NCBI GenBank assembly: GCA_017481185.1
Contig: JAFUPO010000166.1
Location: forward strand, 1 to 8,221
Direction of reading: 5' to 3'
Length of the DNA stretch: 8,221 bases
Source: Clostridia bacterium
GTDB lineage: Bacteria > Bacillota_A > Clostridia > Christensenellales > Aristaeellaceae
Shown: piece after piece, positions 1-4,969 of the stretch
Layout of the letters: each line of letters starts with the position of its first letter
How positions within the stretch are numbered: position 1 is the stretch's first letter
The notes under the pieces: generated by a model
What the model was told of the DNA's origin: nothing
Databases searched by the model: none
Seen by the model: the letters and a program-made list of their open reading frames with translations, nothing else
Position numbers and translations under genes: made by a program

Positions 1-183
1 AGATGGAGAATGATATTCTGAATCAAGGTATGCTTGATAGGCACAGTTGAAGCCAGACATATAGCCAAGCAATTCCTGTACATCAATTACATTCTCGCCT
101 TCGAATTTCAATGTCAGAGAATCAGTAAAAACTACTCTTCCTTCAGAATCGTTCATTTCCACTACGTCATTCCCTCTTTTCAT
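1..183 (-). CDS. Unrecognised protein, 5' part only, third gene of the restriction-modification operon
   Basis: An open frame of 61 codons starts at the ATG at 183-181 and leaves the left edge without a stop. The peptide begins MKRGNDVVEMNDSEGRVVF and continues through KFEGENVIDVQELLGYMSG; it is acidic, with no signal peptide or membrane segment. I do not recognise a family. The start codon overlaps the endonuclease stop by one base (TGATG), which suggests translational coupling and membership of the same operon. A better spaced start may be the GTG at 162, which has GAGGG eight to nine bases upstream; a weak GGGGA precedes the ATG. Its place suggests an accessory role in restriction-modification, but nothing in the visible residues shows one. 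It does not look like a helix-turn-helix controller protein over this stretch. Confidence 0.65.
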   Translation of the reverse strand, partial: MKRGNDVVEMNDSEGRVVFTDSLTLKFEGENVIDVQELLGYMSGFNCAYQAYLDSEYHSPS

Positions 184-908
184 CAATCCCCAGAATTGAA
201 TCTAACAAGCTTTTCCCAATCAATTCCACCATCATCATAGCAGAATTCGATGGTGAATTCCTTCACCAAGCGATTTGCTGCTTTTTGATAGGCTTCATCA
301 AAATCCTCAACATACTTTTCAGGCAGTCGATCCATCAGGCGAATCAGCTTGATATAGAATTCTTCATCGCCAGTGAGTTCGGCCCAGAATTCCTTTCCAG
401 CAAGTTCGCTGTAGAACTTGGGTAGACCTCGACTGGAAGCTTTCTTCTTACCATAGCTGTAGCCAATCATGGCGACAAAGCGTTTCTTGGCCTGTTGAGC
501 CAATTTGCTTGCAGCCATGAAGTTCTGTTCCTGCTTCTTTCGACTGTCAGCATTGAACACACTGGTTCCTGATTTGACAGCGATTGCGTAGATGGTGTTG
601 TCTCGCTCAACCATGATGTCTAAACCTTCAGCAAGTGCTTTCTGACCTTGCGCTGCTGCACAGGCAATTGGCTCAAAAAAGACATTACCAAAGATGGTTT
701 CTTCAGAAGAGGAAATGAAAGCAGCGAGAATCGCATCTACAATCTGAGCAGCACCATTCATGGCTTTAGCTCTAAAGAGGTAAGGATTCTTGCGTTTCAT
801 GATAGATTTGATATTCAGGCTATTGACCTTAGCAATCAAACTGGAATAGAACGCATCCAGAGCAGTTGCAAATTGCTTTAACAATCGCTTGTTCATTATA
901 GCTCTCAT
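183..908 (-). CDS. Type II restriction endonuclease, PD-(D/E)XK fold, PmeII-like
   Basis: A 241-residue protein predicted to cleave double-stranded DNA at the site protected by the adjacent methyltransferase. Visible features are the conserved KRKNPYLFRAK segment (residues 38-48), ISSSEETIFGNVFFEPIA (65-82), and the nuclease core EGLDI (94-98) followed by AIAVKSG (108-114). I read E79, D97 and K112 as the likely metal-binding and catalytic set; the usual Glu two residues before the Lys is Ala, as I recall for IAIKSG-type relatives. The C-terminus has the family-like EFCYDDGGIDWEKL stretch. Its ATG overlaps the methyltransferase stop by four bases (ATGA), so translation is probably coupled. 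The strong AGGAGGT at 932-926 is 17 bases from this ATG, too far for good use; M5 (896) is an alternative start. The recognition sequence cannot be read from the protein. Family assignment is by recalled motifs. Confidence 0.85.
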   Translation of the reverse strand: MRAIMNKRLLKQFATALDAFYSSLIAKVNSLNIKSIMKRKNPYLFRAKAMNGAAQIVDAILAAFISSSEETIFGNVFFEPIACAAAQGQKALAEGLDIMVERDNTIYAIAVKSGTSVFNADSRKKQEQNFMAASKLAQQAKKRFVAMIGYSYGKKKASSRGLPKFYSELAGKEFWAELTGDEEFYIKLIRLMDRLPEKYVEDFDEAYQKAANRLVKEFTIEFCYDDGGIDWEKLVRFNSGD

Positions 909-918
909 TGATTGGCAT
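829..918 (-). other. Possible 29-codon overlapping ORF at the best-placed Shine-Dalgarno before the endonuclease
   Basis: The only strong Shine-Dalgarno in this junction (AGGAGGT, 932-926) is seven bases from an ATG at 918 that is out of frame with both the methyltransferase and the endonuclease. That frame reads MPINESYNEQAIVKAI and ends at a TAA at 831-829, inside the endonuclease gene. It may be chance, or a decoy that lowers or delays endonuclease translation. Only the spacing supports it. Confidence 0.2.
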
Positions 919-2110
919 CTTCGCTACCTCCTAACAGAATAGCATCTCGCAGTTTTTGATGGATATTGGTTCCTCTAAATCTCTTTGTGATAATAGAAGC
1001 AGAGTTGTTTGCTATTGCCTGAATTGCATTGCCAATAGAAGTTGCGAGACCCACAGGTACAGCGTTACCAACTTGGCGATACTGCGCAGCAATAGAACCT
1101 GAAAAAATCCAGTTATCAGGGAACTGCTGAATTCTAGCGTATTCGCGCACACTCAAAGGTCTGTTTTGCGTAGGATGGCACATCATTGTCGCTTTTTGGA
1201 CAGGAGAGGTAACAAGCGTAGGCGAAGGCTGACTGTACGACAAACGCCTATAGAAACCAACTTTACCACCACCAGAAGTGTAAGCACCACCCATAGCAAC
1301 TTCTACAATTTCTTTGGGAAGATCGCGCCAGTTTCCTCCTTCTGGAACAAGTTTCAAATAGCTCATGCGTTCTTCGCTAAAAGCTGCGCATTCGCCACAA
1401 TCATATTCCAGATCGCGAATCACATCATTCAAGATAGTCCAGCGATAGTCCTTATTCTGATGAGTCTGAAAATGCGTAGGAATTGGCAAGAAAATGTCTT
1501 CATGATCTCTACTACCAATCAAAACAAATCTTTCTCTGAACTGTGGTACGCCATAGTTTACTGCGTCCAGAACGCCATAAACTGTTTTGTAGCCAAGTTT
1601 CTTGAATTCTGACAAAACAACATCAAGTACTGTGCCCAGTTTTTGTTCAGGATCATTTTCGTCTCTTTCACTCATTGGCAAATGTTTCAAAGGTGCAGAC
1701 ATGAGTCCTTTGACATTTTCCATAACAAAGAAACGTGGCTTGATGTAGTCAATCATGCGAATGAAATCCATGAACAGACTGCCACGAGGATCATTGATAC
1801 CTAATCTTTTGCCAGCAGTAGAGAAAGGCTGACAGGGAGGGCCGCCACAGACCAAGAAGGTTTCGCCTCGATGCAGATTCGTTGCATCAAGCAAATCTGC
1901 TGCTTGGATTTCTCTGATGTCTCCAGCAATTGCTTTATGTCCATTGAGCTTCATAGTTTTGACGCAAGCTGAATCAAAATCCTGCCCCATAACTACATTG
2001 AGACCACTCTTCATCAGTCCAAGATCAAGTCCCATTGCTCCAAAAAAAAGAGAAATCACATCTCTATTAAGAGCGTTTTCTCTAAAATGCAGCGTTTCCA
2101 TTGTACTCAT
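905..2110 (-). CDS. DNA (cytosine-5-)-methyltransferase, type II restriction-modification
   Basis: A 401-residue enzyme that transfers a methyl group from S-adenosylmethionine to carbon 5 of cytosine in the recognition site, protecting host DNA. The C5 motifs occur in canonical order: motif I around VISLFFGAMGLDLG (18-31), motif IV GGPPCQPFS with catalytic C93, motif VI ENV (131-133), motif VIII QFRER (190-194), motif IX RRLSYSQPSPTLVTSP, and motif X RQVGNAVP near residue 353. The target recognition domain between VIII and IX is short, which suggests a single-specificity enzyme. It is the first gene of an operon with the endonuclease (4-base overlap) and a third gene. The start at 2110 has almost no Shine-Dalgarno sequence. 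The in-frame ATG at 2101, with GGATGAG upstream, is an alternative. Length is normal for the family and nothing looks broken. Confidence 0.96.
   Translation of the reverse strand: MSTMETLHFRENALNRDVISLFFGAMGLDLGLMKSGLNVVMGQDFDSACVKTMKLNGHKAIAGDIREIQAADLLDATNLHRGETFLVCGGPPCQPFSTAGKRLGINDPRGSLFMDFIRMIDYIKPRFFVMENVKGLMSAPLKHLPMSERDENDPEQKLGTVLDVVLSEFKKLGYKTVYGVLDAVNYGVPQFRERFVLIGSRDHEDIFLPIPTHFQTHQNKDYRWTILNDVIRDLEYDCGECAAFSEERMSYLKLVPEGGNWRDLPKEIVEVAMGGAYTSGGGKVGFYRRLSYSQPSPTLVTSPVQKATMMCHPTQNRPLSVREYARIQQFPDNWIFSGSIAAQYRQVGNAVPVGLATSIGNAIQAIANNSASIITKRFRGTNIHQKLRDAILLGGSEDANQ
926..932 (-). promoter_or_regulatory. Strong ribosome binding site inside the 3' end of the methyltransferase gene
   Basis: AGGAGGT on the minus strand, encoding the Gly-Gly of the methyltransferase tail. 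It is 7 bases from an out-of-frame ATG (918) and 17 bases from the endonuclease ATG (908). This makes it an odd site for initiating the endonuclease directly. Confidence 0.6.
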
Positions 2111-2123
2111 CCAATCGAGTATA
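2102..2123. promoter_or_regulatory. Inverted repeat enclosing the methyltransferase start codon
   Basis: Arms TGTACTC (2102-2108) and GAGTATA (2117-2123) pair with one mismatch across an 8-base spacer. The start codon (2110-2108) lies at the edge of one arm, and the other arm spans the predicted transcription start. It could be an operator or a small hairpin masking the start. No controller gene is visible. Confidence 0.35.
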
Positions 2124-2130
2124 CATAGAA

Positions 2131-2159
2131 ATTATAGCATAGACAAGGAAAATCTACAA
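2131..2159 (-). promoter_or_regulatory. Promoter of the restriction-modification operon (extended -10)
   Basis: On the minus strand a consensus TATAAT (2136-2131) is preceded by TG one base upstream (TGCTATAAT), an extended -10. The -35 at 17-base spacing is TTGTAG (2159-2154), a poor match, as is usual for extended -10 promoters. The start of transcription should fall near 2124, giving a leader of only about 14 bases. Confidence 0.7.
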
Positions 2160-2198
2160 TGAGTTCTGTGTGAACAGGATGGAATCTCCTTGATTATG

Positions 2199-2292
2199 CT
2201 TGTATTTCGTACTCAATTGTACTATTTTGTAAAATAAAGTTCTTTGTTTTATGATTGATGTAGTTCGTTGTACAAAGTTGTAGATAGTTGTA
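2199..2292 (+). repeat. Phased GTTGTA-type direct repeat array A
   Basis: NTTGTA-type hexamers start at 2199 (CTTGTA), 2216 (ATTGTA), 2226 (TTTGTA), 2257 (GATGTA) and 2267, 2277 and 2287 (all GTTGTA). The last four are exactly 10 bases apart, as are 2216 and 2226; the gap from 2226 to 2257 is 31 bases, three helical turns. Such spacing puts all copies on one face of the helix, as expected for cooperative protein binding. All are in the same orientation as array B. Confidence 0.7.
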
Positions 2293-2329
2293 CAAGCTGC
2301 TATAACTGCTCCAGTCCCTCCACCCCTGA

Positions 2330-2346
2330 GTCTGGTTCGCACAGAC
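2330..2346 (+). other. Small hairpin GTCTG-N7-CAGAC
   Basis: A perfect 5-base inverted repeat with a 7-base loop, just after array A and upstream of the terminator cluster. No U tract follows, so it is not a terminator. Function unknown. Confidence 0.35.
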
Positions 2347-2355
2347 CAAAAGAAA

Positions 2356-2417
2356 AAGGAATGCTAAAACACAGAATTCCTTCGCATGAGGGCGCACATG
2401 GACATTCCCTCTTTTTT
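2356..2417 (+). terminator. Terminator with alternative upstream pairing
   Basis: GAGGG (2388-2392) pairs with CCCTC (2407-2411), followed by six T (2412-2417). Upstream AAGGAAT (2356-2362) can pair with ATTCCTT (2376-2382); GGAATG (2358-2363) can instead pair with CATTCC (2403-2408), competing with the terminator. This might be an attenuator, or simply the terminator of a rightward gene now lost. The terminator itself is modest, with a 5-base-pair stem and a large loop. Confidence 0.5.
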
Positions 2418-2490
2418 ATTCAGTTGTGTGGTCATTTACCACCAATATGTCCACGCATTTGAAGGTATTTTTTTCAAAAAGATCGTGAAA

Positions 2491-2559
2491 GTTGTAAAGC
2501 GTTGTAAGTGAATTGCAGGAGAAGCCTTCAAACTTGTAGAAAAGTTGTAGAAAGTTGTG
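2491..2559 (+). repeat. Phased GTTGTA-type direct repeat array B
   Basis: Copies start at 2491 and 2501 (GTTGTA), 2533 (CTTGTA), 2544 (GTTGTA) and 2554 (GTTGTG). Spacings are 10, 32, 11 and 10 bases. The layout of a pair, a gap of about three turns, then a longer run matches array A in the same orientation. The array ends two bases before the inverted repeat at the rubrerythrin tail, which suggests arm-type recombinase sites beside a core. That role is inferred. Confidence 0.7.
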
Positions 2560-2561
2560 CG

Positions 2562-2587
2562 CAAAACCAAGCGTAGCGCAGGTTTTG
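2562..2587. repeat. Core-like inverted repeat at the rubrerythrin tail boundary (putative attachment site)
   Basis: CAAAACC (2562-2568) and GGTTTTG (2581-2587) are perfect inverted repeats around a 12-base spacer. The right arm ends where recognisable rubrerythrin coding sequence begins, and array B abuts the left arm. Inverted core arms with nearby phased direct repeats are typical of tyrosine recombinase attachment sites. No recombinase gene lies in the window, so this remains a hypothesis. Confidence 0.35.
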
Positions 2588-2661
2588 ATGAAATGGCGAA
2601 GGACGAGGCGAGGCATGGTCGGGCCTTGGAAGACCTGCTGAAGCGCTACTTCGGCAAGTAA
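2587..2661 (+). pseudogene. Rubrerythrin C-terminal remnant (24 codons and stop)
   Basis: The plus-strand frame encodes DEMAKDEARHG followed by RALEDLLKRYFGK and TAA. I recognise this as the extreme C-terminus of the rubredoxin-first rubrerythrin/NADH peroxidase family, which ends in a segment like HEMAKDEARHG...LLxRYFG and supplies the last iron-ligand helix (E-x2-H). The frame has no start and closes upstream at a TAG near 2548. The first codon is Asp where relatives usually have His, so homology likely begins at about 2588. The rest of the gene is absent to the left, where restriction-modification DNA begins. It keeps its own terminator. It may be the displaced 3' end left by an integrating element, or a deletion relic. 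The gene at 7968 is a second rubrerythrin locus. Confidence 0.8.
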
Positions 2662-2688
2662 GAAATCAAGTAAAATCAAGGGTTTTCA

Positions 2689-2723
2689 GGGAATCACCCC
2701 CACAAGGGGTGATTCCCTTTTTT
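2689..2723 (+). terminator. Rho-independent terminator of the former rubrerythrin gene
   Basis: A perfect 12-base stem, GGGAATCACCCC (2689-2700) with GGGGTGATTCCC (2706-2717), loop CACAA, followed by six T. It lies 27 bases after the rubrerythrin stop, a natural distance, and supports the view that the remnant and the DNA to its right are the original chromosomal order. Confidence 0.92.
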
Positions 2724-2783
2724 GTATTATTTCTACTTTTCACTACTGATTTGACCAGTTCAGGCGCGATTTTCCCCCTTTCT

Positions 2784-2832
2784 CTATGTCATTCCTATGT
2801 CACGCCCAAACCACTATGTCACGCTATGCCAC
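2784..2832 (+). repeat. Four CTATGYCAC direct repeats
   Basis: CTATGTCA(T/C) begins at 2784, 2795 and 2814, and CTATGCCAC at 2824. Spacings of 11, 19 and 10 bases are close to whole helical turns. Similar multi-copy short repeats are known as transposase binding sites near the ends of some insertion sequences (for example the IS21 group), so this may be the worn end of an element. No transposase remnant is recognised nearby. Confidence 0.5.
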
Positions 2833-3013
2833 GACCTTTCAGGAATCGCTGCTGCCTAAATTGCCTGCAAATGAGATGACTCAACCACTCAAAGCCATTA
2901 TAAGTGCAGGTTTTTTCTATCAATTTTCCTTTATAAAGAAAAGAACTGCATTTTTCTGTAGCTCTTCGTGTGCTTGCGCAGCTTATCCTTGTGATGAAGT
3001 GATGAAAGAAGTG

Positions 3014-3038
3014 CCTGAACAGACTGGTTCTGTTCAGG
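3014..3038. terminator. Hairpin downstream of the membrane-protein operon
   Basis: A perfect 10-base stem CCTGAACAGA/TCTGTTCAGG with a 5-base loop lies 10 bases beyond the stop of the leftward operon. Its tail on the minus strand (CACTTCTTTC) is only moderately T rich. It is probably the operon terminator, possibly working in both directions. Confidence 0.65.
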
Positions 3039-3048
3039 TACTTTCGTT

Positions 3049-3789
3049 TTACATTATTACCTTGGGCGTTTCGCAATCCTGGTTGATCAGCCATTCGTAA
3101 TAGTAGCGGGGGAGAAGGGTTTGACGGGATTTTTTCAACTGGGTATAGGCGATTTTTCCCTCGTCGAAAGCGCGGATGGCAAGGAGCTTTTCTTCATCCG
3201 TCAGATCGCGATAGGGGTTATAGGCAGATCGGTCGCGATAAGAAATTTTCGCGATGCCGCTTGCGTTCATGGCTTTGGTGATTTCGTGCATCCAGCAGCC
3301 GGCGTTAATGAGGCCTCTGATTCCCTTGCTGCCATTATGGCCGTCCCAGCCGATCAGGTACAGATAGAACAGGATGACTTTGCCATTTTCTAGATTGAGG
3401 ATATAGGCTTTTTGCGCCTCCTTGATGGCGTTGAAACCGGCATGGTACATGGAGGAAAGAGATTGCTTTTCTACTTTCAGACCATGCTTTTTCGCCGTGG
3501 CTTCGATTTGGCTGCGAATCTTCACTTTCTGTTCCACGCTATGGATTTCTTTTTTCACCAGGGGCTGCACATCAATGAAAAAACGTGTTTCGGGTATAAG
3601 GTCTTTCAGCTGTTCTATATAGACAGGCTTTTGCTTGGCTTCGGCAGCGTTTTGACACTTTTTTGCAATGAAATTACACAACAGTGCAATGACAAGCATG
3701 GCAAGGAACGGCAGCGCAAGATAGCCGGCTGCAACCACCAGCCAGAGCAGAATGGCAACAGCCCCCACAATCAAAAAGGGAAGGATCAT
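3049..3789 (-). CDS. Unrecognised membrane-anchored protein, last gene of the XRE-linked operon
   Basis: A 246-residue protein of no family I recognise. Residues 1-42 are strongly hydrophobic and form two closely spaced membrane segments, or a hairpin, ending at FIAKKC. The rest is soluble: a charged helical stretch (about 75-115), a mixed region containing YILNLENGKVILFYLYLIG and WDGHNGSKG, then the segment SYRDRSAYNPYRDLTDEEK and a basic tail. The start at 3789 is set by a strong AAGGAGG that overlaps the stop of the upstream gene, leaving 15 bases between the genes, so they are one operon. Overlapping plus-strand frames of similar length lack such signals. Role unknown; the context suggests a membrane-associated module repressed by the divergent XRE protein. 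Confidence 0.82.
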   Translation of the reverse strand: MILPFLIVGAVAILLWLVVAAGYLALPFLAMLVIALLCNFIAKKCQNAAEAKQKPVYIEQLKDLIPETRFFIDVQPLVKKEIHSVEQKVKIRSQIEATAKKHGLKVEKQSLSSMYHAGFNAIKEAQKAYILNLENGKVILFYLYLIGWDGHNGSKGIRGLINAGCWMHEITKAMNASGIAKISYRDRSAYNPYRDLTDEEKLLAIRAFDEGKIAYTQLKKSRQTLLPRYYYEWLINQDCETPKVIM

Positions 3790-3799
3790 CTTTACTTTT

Positions 3800-3806
3800 C
3801 CTCCTT
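3800..3806 (-). promoter_or_regulatory. Ribosome binding site overlapping an upstream stop codon
   Basis: AAGGAGG, whose first two bases are the last two bases of the TAA of the upstream gene, is 10 bases before the ATG at 3789. It fixes that start and indicates translational coupling within the operon. Confidence 0.85.
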
Positions 3807-4572
3807 AGTCGGGCCTGATTTTGTTGATCAATTCATGAGCCTTGTTGTCGATAACGGAGAGGCAGTTGGATACCAGCACAAAGTCATAATCCGGGGTTTC
3901 AATGGCCCAGATGCCTGCGCCCAGGGTGTCCGCCACGGTGATGCCTTTATACTCCACCGATTGAGAGCCTTCAATGTAGGCGCCGAGTGCTGCATTCCTG
4001 GTCGTACGGCTAAAGACTTCGTAATTGTAGCCATAGGTGCGTTTGGAGGAGGTGGCCAGCAGCCCGTCATTATACTGGTTGCCGCTTTTTTGCTTGTCTG
4101 CATAGTAACCCTGGTTGGGATCCATTTTTGTTAGATCCATAGCCTGGGCGATGAAAAGATCCTTAATGGCCGAGAAGGCGGCAGGCTGCACATCCAGATA
4201 GCCGGTGAAATGGGAGGACAGATGCTGCAGGTTCGATAACAGCATGGTAAGATCGGTCTGCTGGCTGACCATGTGGGTAATGGCTTTTTGAACGGGTGCG
4301 TCGCTCTTGCGCAGGTACAAGCCATCGCTTTTACATTCGTTGTAAATGCGGTCAACCTCCGCTGCGTTATAATTCATGATCGCAGCGCAGAATTCGGCCA
4401 TGGCCTCATTAGCATAGGTGTGATCCTGGCAGTAGAGCTCGGCTTTGCTGGGAGTATAGAGGAGGCAGTTGGTAAACTGGCAGCGGGCAGCGCCGTACTC
4501 CTTTATCAGCGCCTCAACCTTATATTTCACGTTCATATCATGTTCTTTGGCTCGGGCAAGGGCGCTTTTCAT
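3805..4572 (-). CDS. Unrecognised protein, distal part of an amber-interrupted gene
   Basis: A 255-residue frame from the first ATG after the amber codon at 4623-4621. No family recognised. Residues 31-53 hold a Cys/His module, C31-x4-C36-x11-C48-x2-H51, ending in YCQDHTY. A helical middle follows, and the C-terminal half (about 180-255) has a mixed region including GAYIEGSQSVEYKG, GAGIWAIETPDYDFVLVSN and a closing helix. The ATG at 4572 lacks a convincing ribosome binding site. The same frame is open upstream for 16 more codons to the TAG, and those codons look protein coding (IPQDLEKAFSTWNFEL). The natural product was or is therefore probably a single protein of about 338 residues starting at 4821 and anchored in the membrane. 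As written, it is either a broken gene, a recoded gene, or a sequencing error. Confidence 0.75.
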   Translation of the reverse strand: MKSALARAKEHDMNVKYKVEALIKEYGAARCQFTNCLLYTPSKAELYCQDHTYANEAMAEFCAAIMNYNAAEVDRIYNECKSDGLYLRKSDAPVQKAITHMVSQQTDLTMLLSNLQHLSSHFTGYLDVQPAAFSAIKDLFIAQAMDLTKMDPNQGYYADKQKSGNQYNDGLLATSSKRTYGYNYEVFSRTTRNAALGAYIEGSQSVEYKGITVADTLGAGIWAIETPDYDFVLVSNCLSVIDNKAHELINKIRPD

Positions 4573-4606
4573 AAGCTCAAAATTCCAGGTGCTGAAGGCC
4601 TTTTCC

Positions 4607-4622
4607 AGATCCTGCGGGATCT
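4607..4622 (-). promoter_or_regulatory. Hairpin starting inside the in-frame amber codon
   Basis: On the transcript, AGATCC (4622-4617, including the AG of the TAG) pairs perfectly with GGATCT (4612-4607) around the loop CGCA. A stem this close to the stop might affect termination or readthrough, but a 6-base stem can arise by chance. Confidence 0.35.
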
Positions 4623-4821
4623 ATTTGATATACATATGCTCCGGGCAATAGGTCAGGTGCTGGATGCCCGTGCGGTTGCTGCACATGGTGTAGGTACTGA
4701 TTTTGTACTTGCACTGAGGCCCGATGCAGTAGACAGCAGCGGCAATCAAAAGGGCTGCGACTGCTGCGATCAGAATAATACGAATTGTTTTGGCGCGAGC
4801 GGTTGCGTTGGCGCTATCCAT
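4621..4821 (-). CDS. Membrane anchor with Cys/His module, proximal part of an amber-interrupted gene
   Basis: A 66-residue peptide. After a short polar N-terminus, residues 13-31 form one hydrophobic helix (IRIILIAAVAALLIAAAVY), followed by C32, C37, C47-x11-C59-x2-H62 and ending MYIK before TAG. The anchor probably places the Cys/His module outside or at the membrane surface. The start at 4821 is chosen because GGAGG lies eight bases upstream; the in-frame ATG at 4854 has no such site. The C-x11-C-x2-H pattern with flanking aromatics (YCPEHMY) recurs in the frame after the stop (YCQDHTY), which argues that both parts belong to one protein with tandem modules. The TAG is unusual: the other complete genes here all end in TAA or TGA. 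It is first in the leftward operon, about 110 bases from the promoter. Confidence 0.75.
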   Translation of the reverse strand: MDSANATARAKTIRIILIAAVAALLIAAAVYCIGPQCKYKISTYTMCSNRTGIQHLTYCPEHMYIK

Positions 4822-4916
4822 TGGTAAATCCTCCATCCTTTTTGGTTCAATCATCGGGTGAGAATTGAGCAGGCGTATAGCTTGTGCGAATCGGAAAACT
4901 CATCCCTTTCAATACA

Positions 4917-4937
4917 AAAATCGAATAATATTCTATA
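4917..4937. promoter_or_regulatory. Operator 1 of the divergent XRE/operon region
   Basis: A 21-base site starting AAAATCGAAT and ending TTCTATA, repeated at 4977-4997 with 18 of 21 identities. Its centre is a near-perfect palindrome, T-C-GAATA-A-TATTC-T-A. It abuts and overlaps the end of the -10 of the leftward operon promoter, so binding would block the operon start point. The XRE protein encoded at 5024 is the obvious candidate ligand. Confidence 0.7.
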
Positions 4938-4965
4938 TTCTAATCAAAAGTGTCTTAATTGTCAA
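4937..4965 (-). promoter_or_regulatory. Promoter of the leftward membrane-protein operon
   Basis: On the minus strand a perfect -35 TTGACA (4965-4960) is followed after 17 bases by TAGAAT (4942-4937). This is the strongest promoter signal facing the operon. Operator 1 covers the expected start of transcription. Confidence 0.8.
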
Positions 4966-4969
4966 CTTT

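Larger units (their letters stand above)
2111..3048. other. Gene-free junction between the restriction-modification operon and the downstream operon
   Basis: No intact gene is supported here. Short frames on both strands lack ribosome binding sites and recognisable sequence. The region holds the restriction-modification promoter, two arrays of GTTGTA-type repeats (2199-2292 and 2491-2559), hairpins with a terminator (2330-2417), a core-like inverted repeat (2562-2587), a rubrerythrin gene tail with terminator (2587-2723), CTATGYCAC repeats (2784-2832) and a hairpin at 3014-3038. It reads as an old insertion boundary. Confidence 0.75.

Noticed and set aside
2301..2340. Possible tRNA or tmRNA 3' end as an attachment site (CCAGTCCCTCCACCCC)
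   Set aside because: No T-arm or acceptor stem could be folded and no CCA end is present in context; the resemblance is superficial.
2416..2679. 87-codon minus-strand frame across array B
   Set aside because: It is antisense to the rubrerythrin tail, and its Tyr/Phe/Leu-rich pattern simply translates the GTTGTA repeats.
2819..3094. 91-codon minus-strand frame downstream of the operon
   Set aside because: No ribosome binding site, odd composition, and it overlaps the operon's end and hairpin. A TTGATA/TATAAT pair inside it has only a 15-base spacer.
3412..4134. 240-codon plus-strand frame opposite the operon
   Set aside because: It lies antisense to two genes that have good ribosome binding sites, coupling and a shared promoter. 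Its own sequence is Phe/His rich and low in plausible domains.
4273..4827. 184-codon plus-strand frame
   Set aside because: It is antisense to the amber-interrupted gene, spans its stop codon and lacks a ribosome binding site.
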